Origin: Planctomycetaceae bacterium | GTDB lineage: Bacteria; Planctomycetota; Planctomycetia; Pirellulales; Pirellulaceae | Direction: 5' to 3' | DNA length: 6,220 nucleotides | NCBI GenBank assembly: GCA_002685655.1 | Contig: NYXM01000190.1 | Coordinates: 1 to 6,220, forward strand | Shown: positions 1-5,891 of the stretch, in pieces | Layout of the letters: each line of letters begins with the position of its first letter | Position numbering within the stretch: position 1 is the stretch's first letter | Translations under genes and position numbers: made by a program | Notes under the pieces: generated by a model | What the model was told of the DNA's origin: nothing | Database searches by the model: none | Seen by the model: only the letters and a program-made list of their open reading frames with translations

Positions 1-1
1 C

Positions 2-2203
2 ATCAAGGTGTTCGTGAAAGCGACCAAGCCGGGATCGCGCTGTCGCAAAGCCTATCACGAAGGCGAAGTCGAAATCTATGACCGCGATCGGTTCTTCACC
101 GTGACCGGAGAGCGGTTAGCGTCATCTACGACCGGAATTGAAGCTCGATTGGAATCGCTCGGCTGTGTCTACCGGGCTGTATTTGGCGAAGAAGAAGAGG
201 GCAATGGCGCGGGCACGCCCCAGACAACACCAGTCCCCAAACCAAGCAGCAACGGCCATGTACATCTGACCGACGACAAGATCATCGATCTGGCGTCGAA
301 ACAGCGCCGCAGTGGGGCCAAGTTCACATCGCTGTGGAGTGGAGATTGGAACGCACACTTCAATTCTGCCAGTGAGGCGGACTCCTCGGTCGTGTTTACC
401 TTGGCGTTCTACACGAAGGACAACGCTCAGATTGATCGGCTGTTTCGACAATCTGGTTTGATGCGCCCCAAGTGGGACGAATTGCACGGCGAGCAGTCCT
501 ACGGCGAGATGACTGTCGCCAAGGCGCTGAACAAAGTCACCAAGCAGTACAAGCCCAAGGGAAAGCGGAAACGATCGCGTCCACCGGCGCCACCGCCAAC
601 AAACCCTGGACTGCCGTCGATCCTAATCGATGACGTGCAACTGAGTGATCTGACCGACCAGGCCTTGGCTTCCATGATTCAAGCCAACACCCCGCCCGCG
701 GTATTCGTACGCGCCGGATCCGTCTCCCGCGTAATGCGTGACGAGAACAGTGTCCCCAAGATTGAGACATTCGACCGCGTGCGGATGCGCTGCCGTCTTT
801 CGGAAGTCGCCAACTTCTTCACGCTCCGCAAAGGCGAAGGCGGCTGCTACGAGCAGGTTGGCACCAACCCGCCGTTGTCGCTTGCGGAGAACGTGCTGGC
901 CCAAACGACCTGGAACCTGCCACCGTTGGCCGGCATTGCGCGGGCACCCATTCTGCGGCATGACGGAACCATCTGCACGCAGCCCGGCTACGATCCGCCC
1001 AGCCGACTCATGTATTGCCCAGATCCGGATCTCAAGCTCACTCCGATCCCCGAGTATCCCGACAGCAACGAAGTCCAGGCCTGCGTTGACATCCTGCTCG
1101 ACGTGATCAGCGACTTTCCGTTCGCGGACGAGCCGAGCCAAGCCAATGCTCTCGCCATCCTGTTCTCGCTCCTGATGCGGCCGGTGATCACAGGGCATGT
1201 GCCGCTCGCGATCGTCGACGCTCCTATGCAGGGAACGGGAAAGACGCTGTTGGTGACGGCGCTGGGGACGATCGCAGTAGGCAACGTCTCATCCGAGTCG
1301 ATTCCATCAAAAGAGAACGACGACGAATGGCGCAAGAAGATCACGTCGATTTTGCTGGCTGCTTCACCGTTCGTGTTGCTCGACAACATTCCGGACAACA
1401 CCACCATCGACTCGCCATCATTGGCGGCCGCGCTGACCACCGAGGAATGGTCTGATCGCTTACTGGGTCGCAACAACGCGATTCGGTTGCCGTCGCGGGT
1501 GGTCTGGGCTGCAACCGGGAACAACTTGCGTGTGGCCGGCGACATCCCGCGTCGCAGTTACAGCATCCGCCTGGACGCCAATGCCGAACGTCCTTGGGAG
1601 CGGACGGGCTTCAAGATTAAAGGACTGGAGCGTCATATCCGAGCCAAGCGTGGCGATCTCCTCTCGGCGGCGCTCACGGTCGTGCGAGCCTGGTACACCA
1701 ACGGCAAGCCAAAAGCCGACGTGCCCACGCTGGGCAGCTTCGACGAATGGGCCGAGACCGTGGGGAGCATCCTGGCGTTCGCTGGAATCGATGGCTTCCT
1801 TGGGAACCTTGAGCAGACACAGGTCGTGCAGGACGAGGACACTCAGCAGTGGACAGCCTTCTTCGATGCGTGGTGGGAGGAGTTCAACTCACAGCCGGTG
1901 ATCGTGGACTACCTGTGCCAACGCCTGATTGAGGACGATGTACACGGCGCGCACACGGCGCGCGCGCTGCCCGATGCGCTCCTTGTACATCTCGATGTAC
2001 ATGGTGTGCGCGCGGGCGCACTCCGCCGGTCGCTAGGACGGCATCTCTCACGATTGGCTGGTCGTATCTTCAACGGCCACAAGCTGTTGAACGCAGGCAT
2101 CGACGGGCATCGCAAAATCCGTCGCTGGAAACTTGCGGGGTTATTAACCCCGCACGAATCCGATAACCCCGCAACTAACCCCGCACAGAAAGGACTTTGG
2201 TAG
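2..2203 (+). CDS. Phage-type DNA primase/helicase, NrS-1-like, 5'-truncated by the window edge
   Basis: Replicative primase-helicase that would prime and unwind the element's DNA. The frame is open to the left edge, so the GTG at 8 (residue 1 for numbering) is probably not the true start and the catalytic primase-polymerase core lies upstream. What remains starts with the motif EIYDRDRFFTVTGERL (about residues 22-37), which usually closes the primase-polymerase domain. Residues 89-176 resemble the NrS-1 polymerase helical-bundle domain (SEAD, then FRQSGL and the KWDE/YGE motif). A basic, proline-rich linker lies at about 181-201. An AAA+/SF3-like ATPase follows: Walker A APMQGTGKT at 405-413, Walker B-like FVLLDN at 455-460, sensor-1 ATGNN at 502-506 and an arginine-finger candidate R515-R516. 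Residues 676-712 look like the C-terminal winged helix of such proteins. The last 24 codons are partly made of TAACCCCGCA repeats. Family assignment is by motif recognition, and I am confident of it. Confidence 0.9.
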   Translation: MKVFVKATKPGSRCRKAYHEGEVEIYDRDRFFTVTGERLASSTTGIEARLESLGCVYRAVFGEEEEGNGAGTPQTTPVPKPSSNGHVHLTDDKIIDLASKQRRSGAKFTSLWSGDWNAHFNSASEADSSVVFTLAFYTKDNAQIDRLFRQSGLMRPKWDELHGEQSYGEMTVAKALNKVTKQYKPKGKRKRSRPPAPPPTNPGLPSILIDDVQLSDLTDQALASMIQANTPPAVFVRAGSVSRVMRDENSVPKIETFDRVRMRCRLSEVANFFTLRKGEGGCYEQVGTNPPLSLAENVLAQTTWNLPPLAGIARAPILRHDGTICTQPGYDPPSRLMYCPDPDLKLTPIPEYPDSNEVQACVDILLDVISDFPFADEPSQANALAILFSLLMRPVITGHVPLAIVDAPMQGTGKTLLVTALGTIAVGNVSSESIPSKENDDEWRKKITSILLAASPFVLLDNIPDNTTIDSPSLAAALTTEEWSDRLLGRNNAIRLPSRVVWAATGNNLRVAGDIPRRSYSIRLDANAERPWERTGFKIKGLERHIRAKRGDLLSAALTVVRAWYTNGKPKADVPTLGSFDEWAETVGSILAFAGIDGFLGNLEQTQVVQDEDTQQWTAFFDAWWEEFNSQPVIVDYLCQRLIEDDVHGAHTARALPDALLVHLDVHGVRAGALRRSLGRHLSRLAGRIFNGHKLLNAGIDGHRKIRRWKLAGLLTPHESDNPATNPAQKGLW
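1984..2001. repeat. Perfect TGTACAT/ATGTACA dyad inside the primase gene
   Basis: TGTACAT (1984-1990) and ATGTACA (1995-2001) form a perfect inverted repeat with a 4-nt spacer, CTCG. Another ATGTACA lies at 1938-1944. A second perfect 10-bp inverted repeat, GCGCGCACAC (1947-1956) and GTGTGCGCGC (2004-2013), encloses the dyad. The protein keeps a matching DVHG repeat, so part of this may be an internal codon duplication. Its position just before the iteron cluster makes a protein-binding or structural role possible, but this is inference. Confidence 0.45.
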
Positions 2204-2271
2204 TCACATGTTACGAAGATTTGCGGGGTTTGCGGGGTTATTTTCCGCCTATGCTTACACGTGCGCGAGGA

Positions 2272-2296
2272 TGTACGCACATGAAAAGCGCGTACA
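2272..2296. repeat. TGTACGC/GCGTACA inverted repeat in the intergenic stretch
   Basis: TGTACGC (2272-2278) and GCGTACA (2290-2296) are perfect 7-bp inverted arms 11 nt apart. A further GTACAT follows at 2298-2303, and CACGTG lies just upstream at 2258-2263. The half sites resemble the TGTACA units at the 3' end of the primase gene, so both groups may be recognised by one protein. No function can be read from sequence alone. Confidence 0.4.
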
Positions 2297-2319
2297 CGTA
2301 CATAAGCGCTATATAAGTA

Positions 2320-2336
2320 GCGGGAAAATAACCCGC
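2320..2336. repeat. GCGGG/CCCGC hairpin with AT-rich loop
   Basis: GCGGG (2320-2324) pairs with CCCGC (2332-2336) across a 7-nt loop, AAAATAA. The whole unit is also an imperfect inverted copy of 2232-2248 (GCGGGGTTATTTTCCGC), about 70 bp upstream. The two units could therefore pair with each other as well as fold alone. There is no T tract after it, so it does not look like an intrinsic terminator. Confidence 0.45.
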
Positions 2337-2339
2337 CAA

Positions 2340-2366
2340 AGACCGCTAACCCCGCAACGGCGGTCT
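2340..2366. repeat. Hairpin carrying an iteron copy in its loop
   Basis: AGACCGC (2340-2346) and GCGGTCT (2360-2366) form a perfect 7-bp stem. The 13-nt loop begins with a complete TAACCCCGCA copy (2347-2356). Presenting the repeat in a loop is the kind of structure seen at single-strand initiation sites and protein-bound origin elements; that role here is inference. Confidence 0.5.
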
Positions 2367-2429
2367 GAAGCGAGCGATCTCGTCCAACATCTCTTGCCAG
2401 TTGTCTGTCGGCCCTCGTCGCCAAATATT

Positions 2430-2441
2430 CGCCGATCGGCG
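2430..2441. promoter_or_regulatory. 12-bp perfect palindrome before the 2460 gene, operator-like
   Basis: CGCCGATCGGCG is a perfect 12-bp palindrome ending 5 bp before the GGAGG ribosome-binding site (2446-2450) of the next gene. An AT-rich AAATATT lies directly upstream. Its position suits an operator or a small RNA hairpin controlling translation. No convincing -35/-10 pair was identified nearby. Confidence 0.35.
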
Positions 2442-2459
2442 GGTGGGAGGTGATGCGCT

Positions 2460-2972
2460 GTGAATCTTCCTATCCAACTCCGACAAGTCACCGTCAACGC
2501 GATCGACGTCGGGAATGGCGTCATTCTCGTCGACCGTCACGGCGAGCAAATATGCAGACGGAAACGACTGGTTGATCTCCAGGGCAACGTCCCTGCCGCG
2601 GTGCTGAAAGCCTGGCAATGGCGATTTGCCGCACAAGGCATGAAGAATCGCTTGTCATCACGGTGCAGCAGCCGCGATCTGACGCCGTGGGAAAGGCGGA
2701 CACAGAGCCTGGCTGCATCGTTCCGACTGCGCCGCCGCTTTCCGCTAACCAAAGCGCGAAGCCGGCAGCGATTCCAGCGCTACTCGACTCACACGTGGGA
2801 CGACGCCTGCAGTCGCCTTTGGCAGCAGGGTCATAACCGCTTTCGTCGCCATGCCCGCACGGGCTGGGAGCGATGGGCCCATACCGTTTCGAACAACCAC
2901 AACAAGAGGAAAGGAGGCCGGTATGCCAGGCAAAGCTACTGTGACAGCCAAGATGATCATGGAGCTGATTGA
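2460..2972 (+). CDS. Arg/Trp-rich hypothetical protein, 170 aa
   Basis: I do not recognise a named family. The N-terminal 60 residues look like a small mixed alpha/beta segment (hydrophobic stretch VNAIDVGNGVILVD at 12-25). The remainder is very rich in arginine with regularly placed tryptophans (52, 54, 77, 113, 121, 136, 139) and the related motifs TPWERR (76-80 region) and TGWERW (134-139). The strongly basic composition suggests nucleic-acid contact, but no known DNA-binding motif is evident. The GTG start is chosen because GGAGG at 2446-2450 lies 9 nt upstream; the ATG at 2453 gives only a short frame. The last 50 bp overlap the start of the HNH gene, whose ribosome site lies within this frame, suggesting coupled expression. 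Minus-strand open frames overlap it, but first-position purine bias and the operon direction favour this strand. The call is moderate. Confidence 0.6.
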   Translation: MNLPIQLRQVTVNAIDVGNGVILVDRHGEQICRRKRLVDLQGNVPAAVLKAWQWRFAAQGMKNRLSSRCSSRDLTPWERRTQSLAASFRLRRRFPLTKARSRQRFQRYSTHTWDDACSRLWQQGHNRFRRHARTGWERWAHTVSNNHNKRKGGRYARQSYCDSQDDHGAD

Positions 2973-3204
2973 GTCGCAAGATTTTCGATGTGCACTCAGC
3001 AACCGTGAACTCACACCGGAGACTGCTTCGCTGGACCATGTCGTTCCGTTGTCTCGTGGGGGCACGCACGAGGTCAGCAATCTCTGTGTGGTCGTTCATC
3101 TAGTCAACTCTGCGAAGGGTTCGATGACCGTCGAGGAGTTCGTGGCCATGTGCCAGGACGTTGCGACCTGCCAGAGCGGACCGGCGTCGACTGTTCCCGC
3201 GTAG
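2923..3204 (+). CDS. Small HNH endonuclease, 93 aa
   Basis: Small phage-type HNH nuclease, expected to cut DNA using one metal ion. The beta-beta-alpha-metal core spans about residues 22-65. It has RCALSNREL at 22-30, the catalytic LDHVVPLSRGG at 37-47 (D38, H39 as general base), N53 in VSNL, and VNSAKG at 61-66 where N62 takes the place of the last His (an H-N-N variant, common in this subgroup). A conserved tail follows, MTVEEFVAMC (68-77). Start ATG 2923 is preferred over an in-frame upstream ATG at 2851 because AAGGAGG (2911-2917) sits 5 nt before it. The final residues, including the stop, are encoded by the left arm of a 16-bp inverted repeat. Such free-standing HNH proteins occur as homing-type or packaging-associated nucleases; which applies here cannot be told. 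Confidence 0.85.
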   Translation: MPGKATVTAKMIMELIESQDFRCALSNRELTPETASLDHVVPLSRGGTHEVSNLCVVVHLVNSAKGSMTVEEFVAMCQDVATCQSGPASTVPA

Positions 3205-3251
3205 GTACTTGGAAAAAAAGCGTTTTTTTTAGAGGTACGCGGGAACAGTCG
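3188..3251. repeat. 16-bp perfect inverted repeat enclosing A7-GCG-T8
   Basis: The arm CGACTGTTCCCGCGTA (3188-3203) is repeated exactly inverted as TACGCGGGAACAGTCG (3236-3251). Inside lies a second possible stem of seven A (3213-3219), GCG, and eight T (3223-3230). The left arm contains the last codons and most of the TAG stop of the HNH gene. The right arm is 55 bp before the methyltransferase start. No T run follows the outer stem, so it is not a standard intrinsic terminator for either strand. It could attenuate or partly end transcription, stabilise mRNA ends, bind a protein or be an inserted element. The structure is seen directly; its function is unknown. Confidence 0.8.
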
Positions 3252-3306
3252 CCAAGTCACTCAGAGTTTGTTTCACGGGACAGAACGCTTTCTCACGGAG
3301 GAAACC

Positions 3307-4647
3307 ATGCAGATTCGACAACGTCCGATTTCAGAAATTCGCCCCTACGAAAACAACCCTCGCATCAACGATGATGCCGTCGAAGCTGTGGTGGCCTCGA
3401 TCCGCGAGTTCGGTTTCCGCCAGCCGATCGTGGTTGATACCGAGGGTGTGATTATCTGCGGTCACACCCGATACAAGGCGGCTGTTCAACTCGACCTGAA
3501 GAAAGTGCCGGTGCATGTTGCCAAGGACCTGACGCCCGAGCAGGTCAAGGCGTATCGGATTGCCGACAACAAAACGGCCGAGTTAGCCGAGTGGAATTAC
3601 GATCTGCTGCCGATCGAATTGTCGGAGCTAGGCGACGCCGGTTTCGACCTGGGGCTACTTGGGTTCAACCAGGATGACCTGGCCAAGCTCATGGACCCCG
3701 GTGTAACAGAAGGGCTCTGTGATCCGGACGACGTGCCGGAGCCGCCGGACGAAGCGATAACCCAAGTTGGTGACTTGTGGATTCTTGGTAATCACCGTCT
3801 TCTGTGCGGCGACAGCAGCAAACCGGAAGACGTCGATCGCCTGCTGGATGGTGCCGACGTTCATCTTGTGAACACAGACCCACCGTATAATGTCCGCTTG
3901 GAGCCCCGTAGTAACAACGCCATCGCGGCAGGCAACAGCAGTTTTTCCAAGACGCACCACCAGAAGTTCGATCTCGAACGGCATCCGGAAAAGTCGAAGC
4001 CGACTGGCAAGAAGATGCGGGCCAAGGACCGGCCTCTGGAGAACGACTTCTTATCAGACGAAGCATTCGACGAGCTATTGCATGCTTGGTTCGGCAACAT
4101 CGCCCGCGTGTTATTGCCGGGGCGAGCCGCGTACATCTGGGGCGGATACGCTAATTGCCTGAATTACGGAGGCGCTCTTAAGGCGGTCGGGCTCTACTTT
4201 TCACAAGCAATTATCTGGGATAAGCAGCACCCGGTTCTAACCCGCAAGGACTTCATGGGTGCGCACGAGTGGTGTTTCTATAGCTGGAAGGAAGGCGCTG
4301 CCCACCGCTTCTATGGACCAAACAACGCGACCGATCTTTGGCATGTGAAGAAGATCCCACCTCAGAAGCTTGAGCACTTGACGGGCAAGCCAGCCGAGTT
4401 GGCCGTTCTCGCAATCCAGTACTCGTCCGTCAAGGGCGAGAACGTGCTCGACCTGTTTGGTGGAAGTGGATCGACACTCATTGGGGCTGAGCAGACCGGC
4501 CGTTGCGCATTCCTGATGGAGATCGATGCCCCATATTGTGACGTTATCGCGGATCGCTTCCAGCGCTTCACCGGCGTGCCGGCCATTCTCCAGCGCACAG
4601 GCGAGTCGCCGATTCCGATGAAGGCGCGAGAGGAGGACATGCGATGA
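3307..4647 (+). CDS. ParB-like domain/DNA methyltransferase fusion (beta-class, DPPY), 446 aa
   Basis: Orphan phage DNA methyltransferase, expected to transfer a methyl group from S-adenosylmethionine to adenine N6 (less likely cytosine N4). Residues 5-100 are a ParB/sulfiredoxin-like domain (ENNPR at 15-19, CGHTR at 51-55, IADNKTAE near 92-99) that often precedes phage methyltransferases. The catalytic motif DPPY is at 191-194. The SAM-binding motif FGGSG at 384-388 follows it, so the order is the beta class. A basic insert after DPPY (about 197-240, with NNAIAAG and RAKDRPLENDF) and the IWGGYANC stretch match a conserved prophage subfamily as I remember it. ATG 3307 is chosen over the upstream TTG 3268 because GGAGG (3297-3301) lies 5 nt before it. 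Its stop overlaps the next start as ATGA. No partner restriction gene is obvious, although HNH genes lie on both sides. Target sequence is unknown. Confidence 0.92.
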   Translation: MQIRQRPISEIRPYENNPRINDDAVEAVVASIREFGFRQPIVVDTEGVIICGHTRYKAAVQLDLKKVPVHVAKDLTPEQVKAYRIADNKTAELAEWNYDLLPIELSELGDAGFDLGLLGFNQDDLAKLMDPGVTEGLCDPDDVPEPPDEAITQVGDLWILGNHRLLCGDSSKPEDVDRLLDGADVHLVNTDPPYNVRLEPRSNNAIAAGNSSFSKTHHQKFDLERHPEKSKPTGKKMRAKDRPLENDFLSDEAFDELLHAWFGNIARVLLPGRAAYIWGGYANCLNYGGALKAVGLYFSQAIIWDKQHPVLTRKDFMGAHEWCFYSWKEGAAHRFYGPNNATDLWHVKKIPPQKLEHLTGKPAELAVLAIQYSSVKGENVLDLFGGSGSTLIGAEQTGRCAFLMEIDAPYCDVIADRFQRFTGVPAILQRTGESPIPMKAREEDMR

Positions 4648-5066
4648 GGACGTACCCGACACCGCGTGGTTCAATCACCGAGTTCGGCTATCGTCGCATG
4701 ACGTTGAAGGATCGATCGCAGAGGTTTGAGCACGTGATCGTGTGGGAATCACACTACGGGCGAGTTCCACCGGGCAAGGAAATTCATCACATCAATGAGG
4801 ACAAACTCGACAACCGGGTCGAAAACCTGCGATTAGTGACTCGGCTTGAACACAAACGTATTCACAGCGGTTGCCTTCGCGTCGGCAACACGTGGCTGAA
4901 GCGATGCCGAAGGTGTCGGTGGATGCGTCCAATTGAAACGGATTTCTACGTTTACCGTGGGCGAAACGGCACAATGGGAATCTGCCGCCGCTGCGCGTCA
5001 GAACTGGCTGTGGAAAACAAACGCCGTCGCCGCGCCCGCAGAAGAAGCAGGGAGGCCAGCGCGTGA
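4644..5066 (+). CDS. HNH endonuclease with C-terminal zinc ribbon, 140 aa
   Basis: HNH nuclease of the homing-endonuclease-like group, unlike the smaller HNH upstream. Residues 28-74 hold the core: EHVIVWESHYG, then IHHIN (H48, H49, N51), LDNRVENLRLV (N57, N61) and EHKRIH (H70, H74). A zinc ribbon follows, with CRRC at 88-91 and CRRC at 114-117 separated by a WMRPIETDFY segment, then a strongly Arg/Lys-rich tail that probably contacts DNA. AGGAGG (4631-4636) lies 7 nt before ATG 4644, which overlaps the methyltransferase stop (ATGA). Its own stop overlaps the next start (GTGA). The tight coupling to a methyltransferase raises the idea of a restriction-modification pair, but proteins of this type are more often independent homing nucleases. 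The family call is firm; the role is inference. Confidence 0.88.
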   Translation: MRTYPTPRGSITEFGYRRMTLKDRSQRFEHVIVWESHYGRVPPGKEIHHINEDKLDNRVENLRLVTRLEHKRIHSGCLRVGNTWLKRCRRCRWMRPIETDFYVYRGRNGTMGICRRCASELAVENKRRRRARRRSREASA

Positions 5067-5425
5067 TTTACCTCGCCAGTCCGTATACGCATTCCGACCT
5101 CGTCGTTCGCGAGGCCCGCTTCGATGCGGCGTGCCTGGTTACGGCAGAAATGGTACGTGGCGGCAACGTAGTGTTCTCGCCGATCGTGCACGGGCACCCG
5201 CTGGTGAGATATGGTTTGCCGATCGACTGGGATTACTGGGAGCGGTTCGATCGAGAGTACCTGCGTCGTTGCGACGAGATGGTGGTTCTGACGCTCGACG
5301 GATGGCGGGAGAGTCGCGGTGTCCAGGCAGAGATCGACCTAGCGATCGATATGGACCTGCCTGTCCGATACTTGGATGCAGCGTGGTCGGCGGACGAAGG
5401 CGTCACGAAGGAGGTGACCACGTGA
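5063..5425 (+). CDS. DUF1937 family protein (nucleoside deoxyribosyltransferase-like fold), 120 aa
   Basis: Recognised as a DUF1937 protein, small and common in prophages. Typical motifs run in order: IYLASPYTH at 2-10, NVVFSPIVHGHPL at 35-47, LPIDWDYWERFD at 52-63, and CDEMVVLTLDGW then SRGVQAEI at 70-91. The fold is thought to resemble nucleoside 2-deoxyribosyltransferases. E90 in the SRGVQAEI segment sits where those enzymes carry their catalytic glutamate, so a role on nucleotides or nucleosides is possible but unproven. The conserved domain ends near residue 104, followed by a short acidic tail. The GTG start overlaps the preceding stop as GTGA, with GGAGG (5051-5055) 7 nt upstream. The stop lies only 5 bp from the stop of the convergent DUF4314 gene, with no terminator visible between them. 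Confidence 0.88.
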   Translation: MIYLASPYTHSDLVVREARFDAACLVTAEMVRGGNVVFSPIVHGHPLVRYGLPIDWDYWERFDREYLRRCDEMVVLTLDGWRESRGVQAEIDLAIDMDLPVRYLDAAWSADEGVTKEVTT

Positions 5426-5430
5426 ATAAG

Positions 5431-5661
5431 TCACGACGCTGTGGGTTCGTCGCGGACAATCTCGAATCGGTCAGGGGGCGAGACAAGCATGAGCGTGCGC
5501 CCGTTGTCCCAGGTCACATCGATTTGCTGCCAAGCATCCTTTCCGCTGTCGTGACGCGAGACAGAAACGACTGTTCCCATCTGTCCGGATTGGATCGGAT
5601 CGGGATCGTCATGCATGGCTACGAGCCGGACGCGGTCGCCAGGGCGAGGGGTCGTTGTCAT
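5431..5661 (-). CDS. DUF4314-like small protein, 76 aa
   Basis: Small protein resembling DUF4314, a short beta-rich domain. Seen in order are PRPGDRVRLVAMHDDPDPI at 5-23, GQMGTVVSVSRH at 26-37, WQQIDVTWDNGRTLMLV at 44-60 and PPDRFEIV at 62-69. The GDRVRL, GTV and WDNG pattern is that of an SH3-like barrel. No enzyme activity is suggested; a binding or structural role is likely but unknown. The ATG at 5661 is chosen over an upstream in-frame start at 5703 because GGAAGG (5668-5673, read on the minus strand) lies 6 nt before it and because this start overlaps the stop of the gene before it as ATGA. It is the second gene of a two-gene minus-strand unit. Confidence 0.85.
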   Translation of the reverse strand: MTTTPRPGDRVRLVAMHDDPDPIQSGQMGTVVSVSRHDSGKDAWQQIDVTWDNGRTLMLVSPPDRFEIVRDEPTAS

Positions 5662-5891
5662 TGTTTTCCTTCCGCTTTGAGCATGTTGTGATGCCAGGTC
5701 CAATGTTCGTTTTCATCCTCGTCAGCTTTGCGAATGGTGCGGATCTCGATCGGCACCTCTTTGCTCGGTTGCTGCTGCAGTTCTGCATACAGATCACGCA
5801 ACGCTGCATGGCCTTTCTCGCGGGCCTGCGCCTCATCATTCGCTTCGACCAGCACGTAGCAGGCAAGTGTGGCGACATAGTAGGTAGTCAT
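5658..5891 (-). CDS. Small conserved-type hypothetical protein, 77 aa
   Basis: No named family, but the sequence has the look of a real conserved small protein. It opens with TTYYVATLACYVLVEANDE (2-20), a beta strand leading to a helix AQAREKGHAALRDLYAELQQQ (21-41). A strand PIEIRTIR (47-54) follows, then an acidic segment and HWTWHHNML (63-71). The alternation suggests a compact alpha/beta domain. The strand-helix pattern with an acidic DE resembles small phage proteins, and no catalytic site is evident. AAAGGA (5899-5904 on the minus strand) lies 7 nt before the ATG. The stop overlaps the DUF4314 start (ATGA), so the two are probably translated together. It may be the first gene of this minus-strand unit, since a terminator lies upstream at 6087-6121. 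Confidence 0.8.
   Translation of the reverse strand: MTTYYVATLACYVLVEANDEAQAREKGHAALRDLYAELQQQPSKEVPIEIRTIRKADEDENEHWTWHHNMLKAEGKQ

Larger units (their letters stand above)
2134..2356. repeat. TAACCCCGCA iteron-like repeat cluster, candidate replication origin
   Basis: A 10-bp motif, TAACCCCGCA (reverse TGCGGGGTTA), occurs at 2134-2143 (reverse), 2145-2154, 2164-2173, 2176-2185, 2222-2230 (reverse, 9 of 10), 2231-2240 (reverse) and 2347-2356. A degenerate copy lies near 2328-2337. The first two copies form a perfect head-to-head dyad with a 1-nt spacer. The copies at 2164 and 2176 are direct repeats 12 bp apart, and those at 2222 and 2231 are 9 bp apart. Four copies lie inside the end of the primase-helicase gene and the rest in the 256-bp stretch before the next gene (2204-2459). 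An AT-rich patch at about 2301-2331 sits between the last groups. Repeats next to a replication gene are typical of iteron origins, but they could also be operators. The repeats are seen directly; the origin role is inference. Confidence 0.75.

Noticed and set aside
988..1545. 185-aa minus-strand open frame
   Set aside because: Shadow of the ATPase domain of the primase-helicase, whose Walker and sensor motifs fix the plus strand.
2208..2453. 81-aa plus-strand open frame between the primase and the 2460 gene
   Set aside because: It consists largely of the repeats and hairpins, has no recognisable motif and no ribosome site before 2208. Its stop next to GGAGG is a weak hint of coupling, not enough to call it.
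2346..2636. 96-aa minus-strand open frame with a protein-like end (NWQEMLDEIARF)
   Set aside because: It overlaps the better-supported plus-strand gene, which has GGAGG at good spacing and agrees with operon direction. Codon-position statistics here are not decisive, so some doubt remains.
2521..3099. 192-aa minus-strand open frame
   Set aside because: Cys/Ser/Arg-rich shadow of the 2460 gene and the HNH gene; the HNH motifs on the plus strand are clear.
3188..3251. Inverted repeat as an ordinary Rho-independent terminator
   Set aside because: The T tract lies in the loop side of the structure and not after the stem, and no T run follows on either strand.
5422..5691. Plus-strand frame starting at a GTGA overlap after the DUF1937 gene, with GGAGG before it
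   Set aside because: The start signal looks good, but the region encodes the recognisable DUF4314-like protein on the minus strand and this reading has no protein-like pattern.
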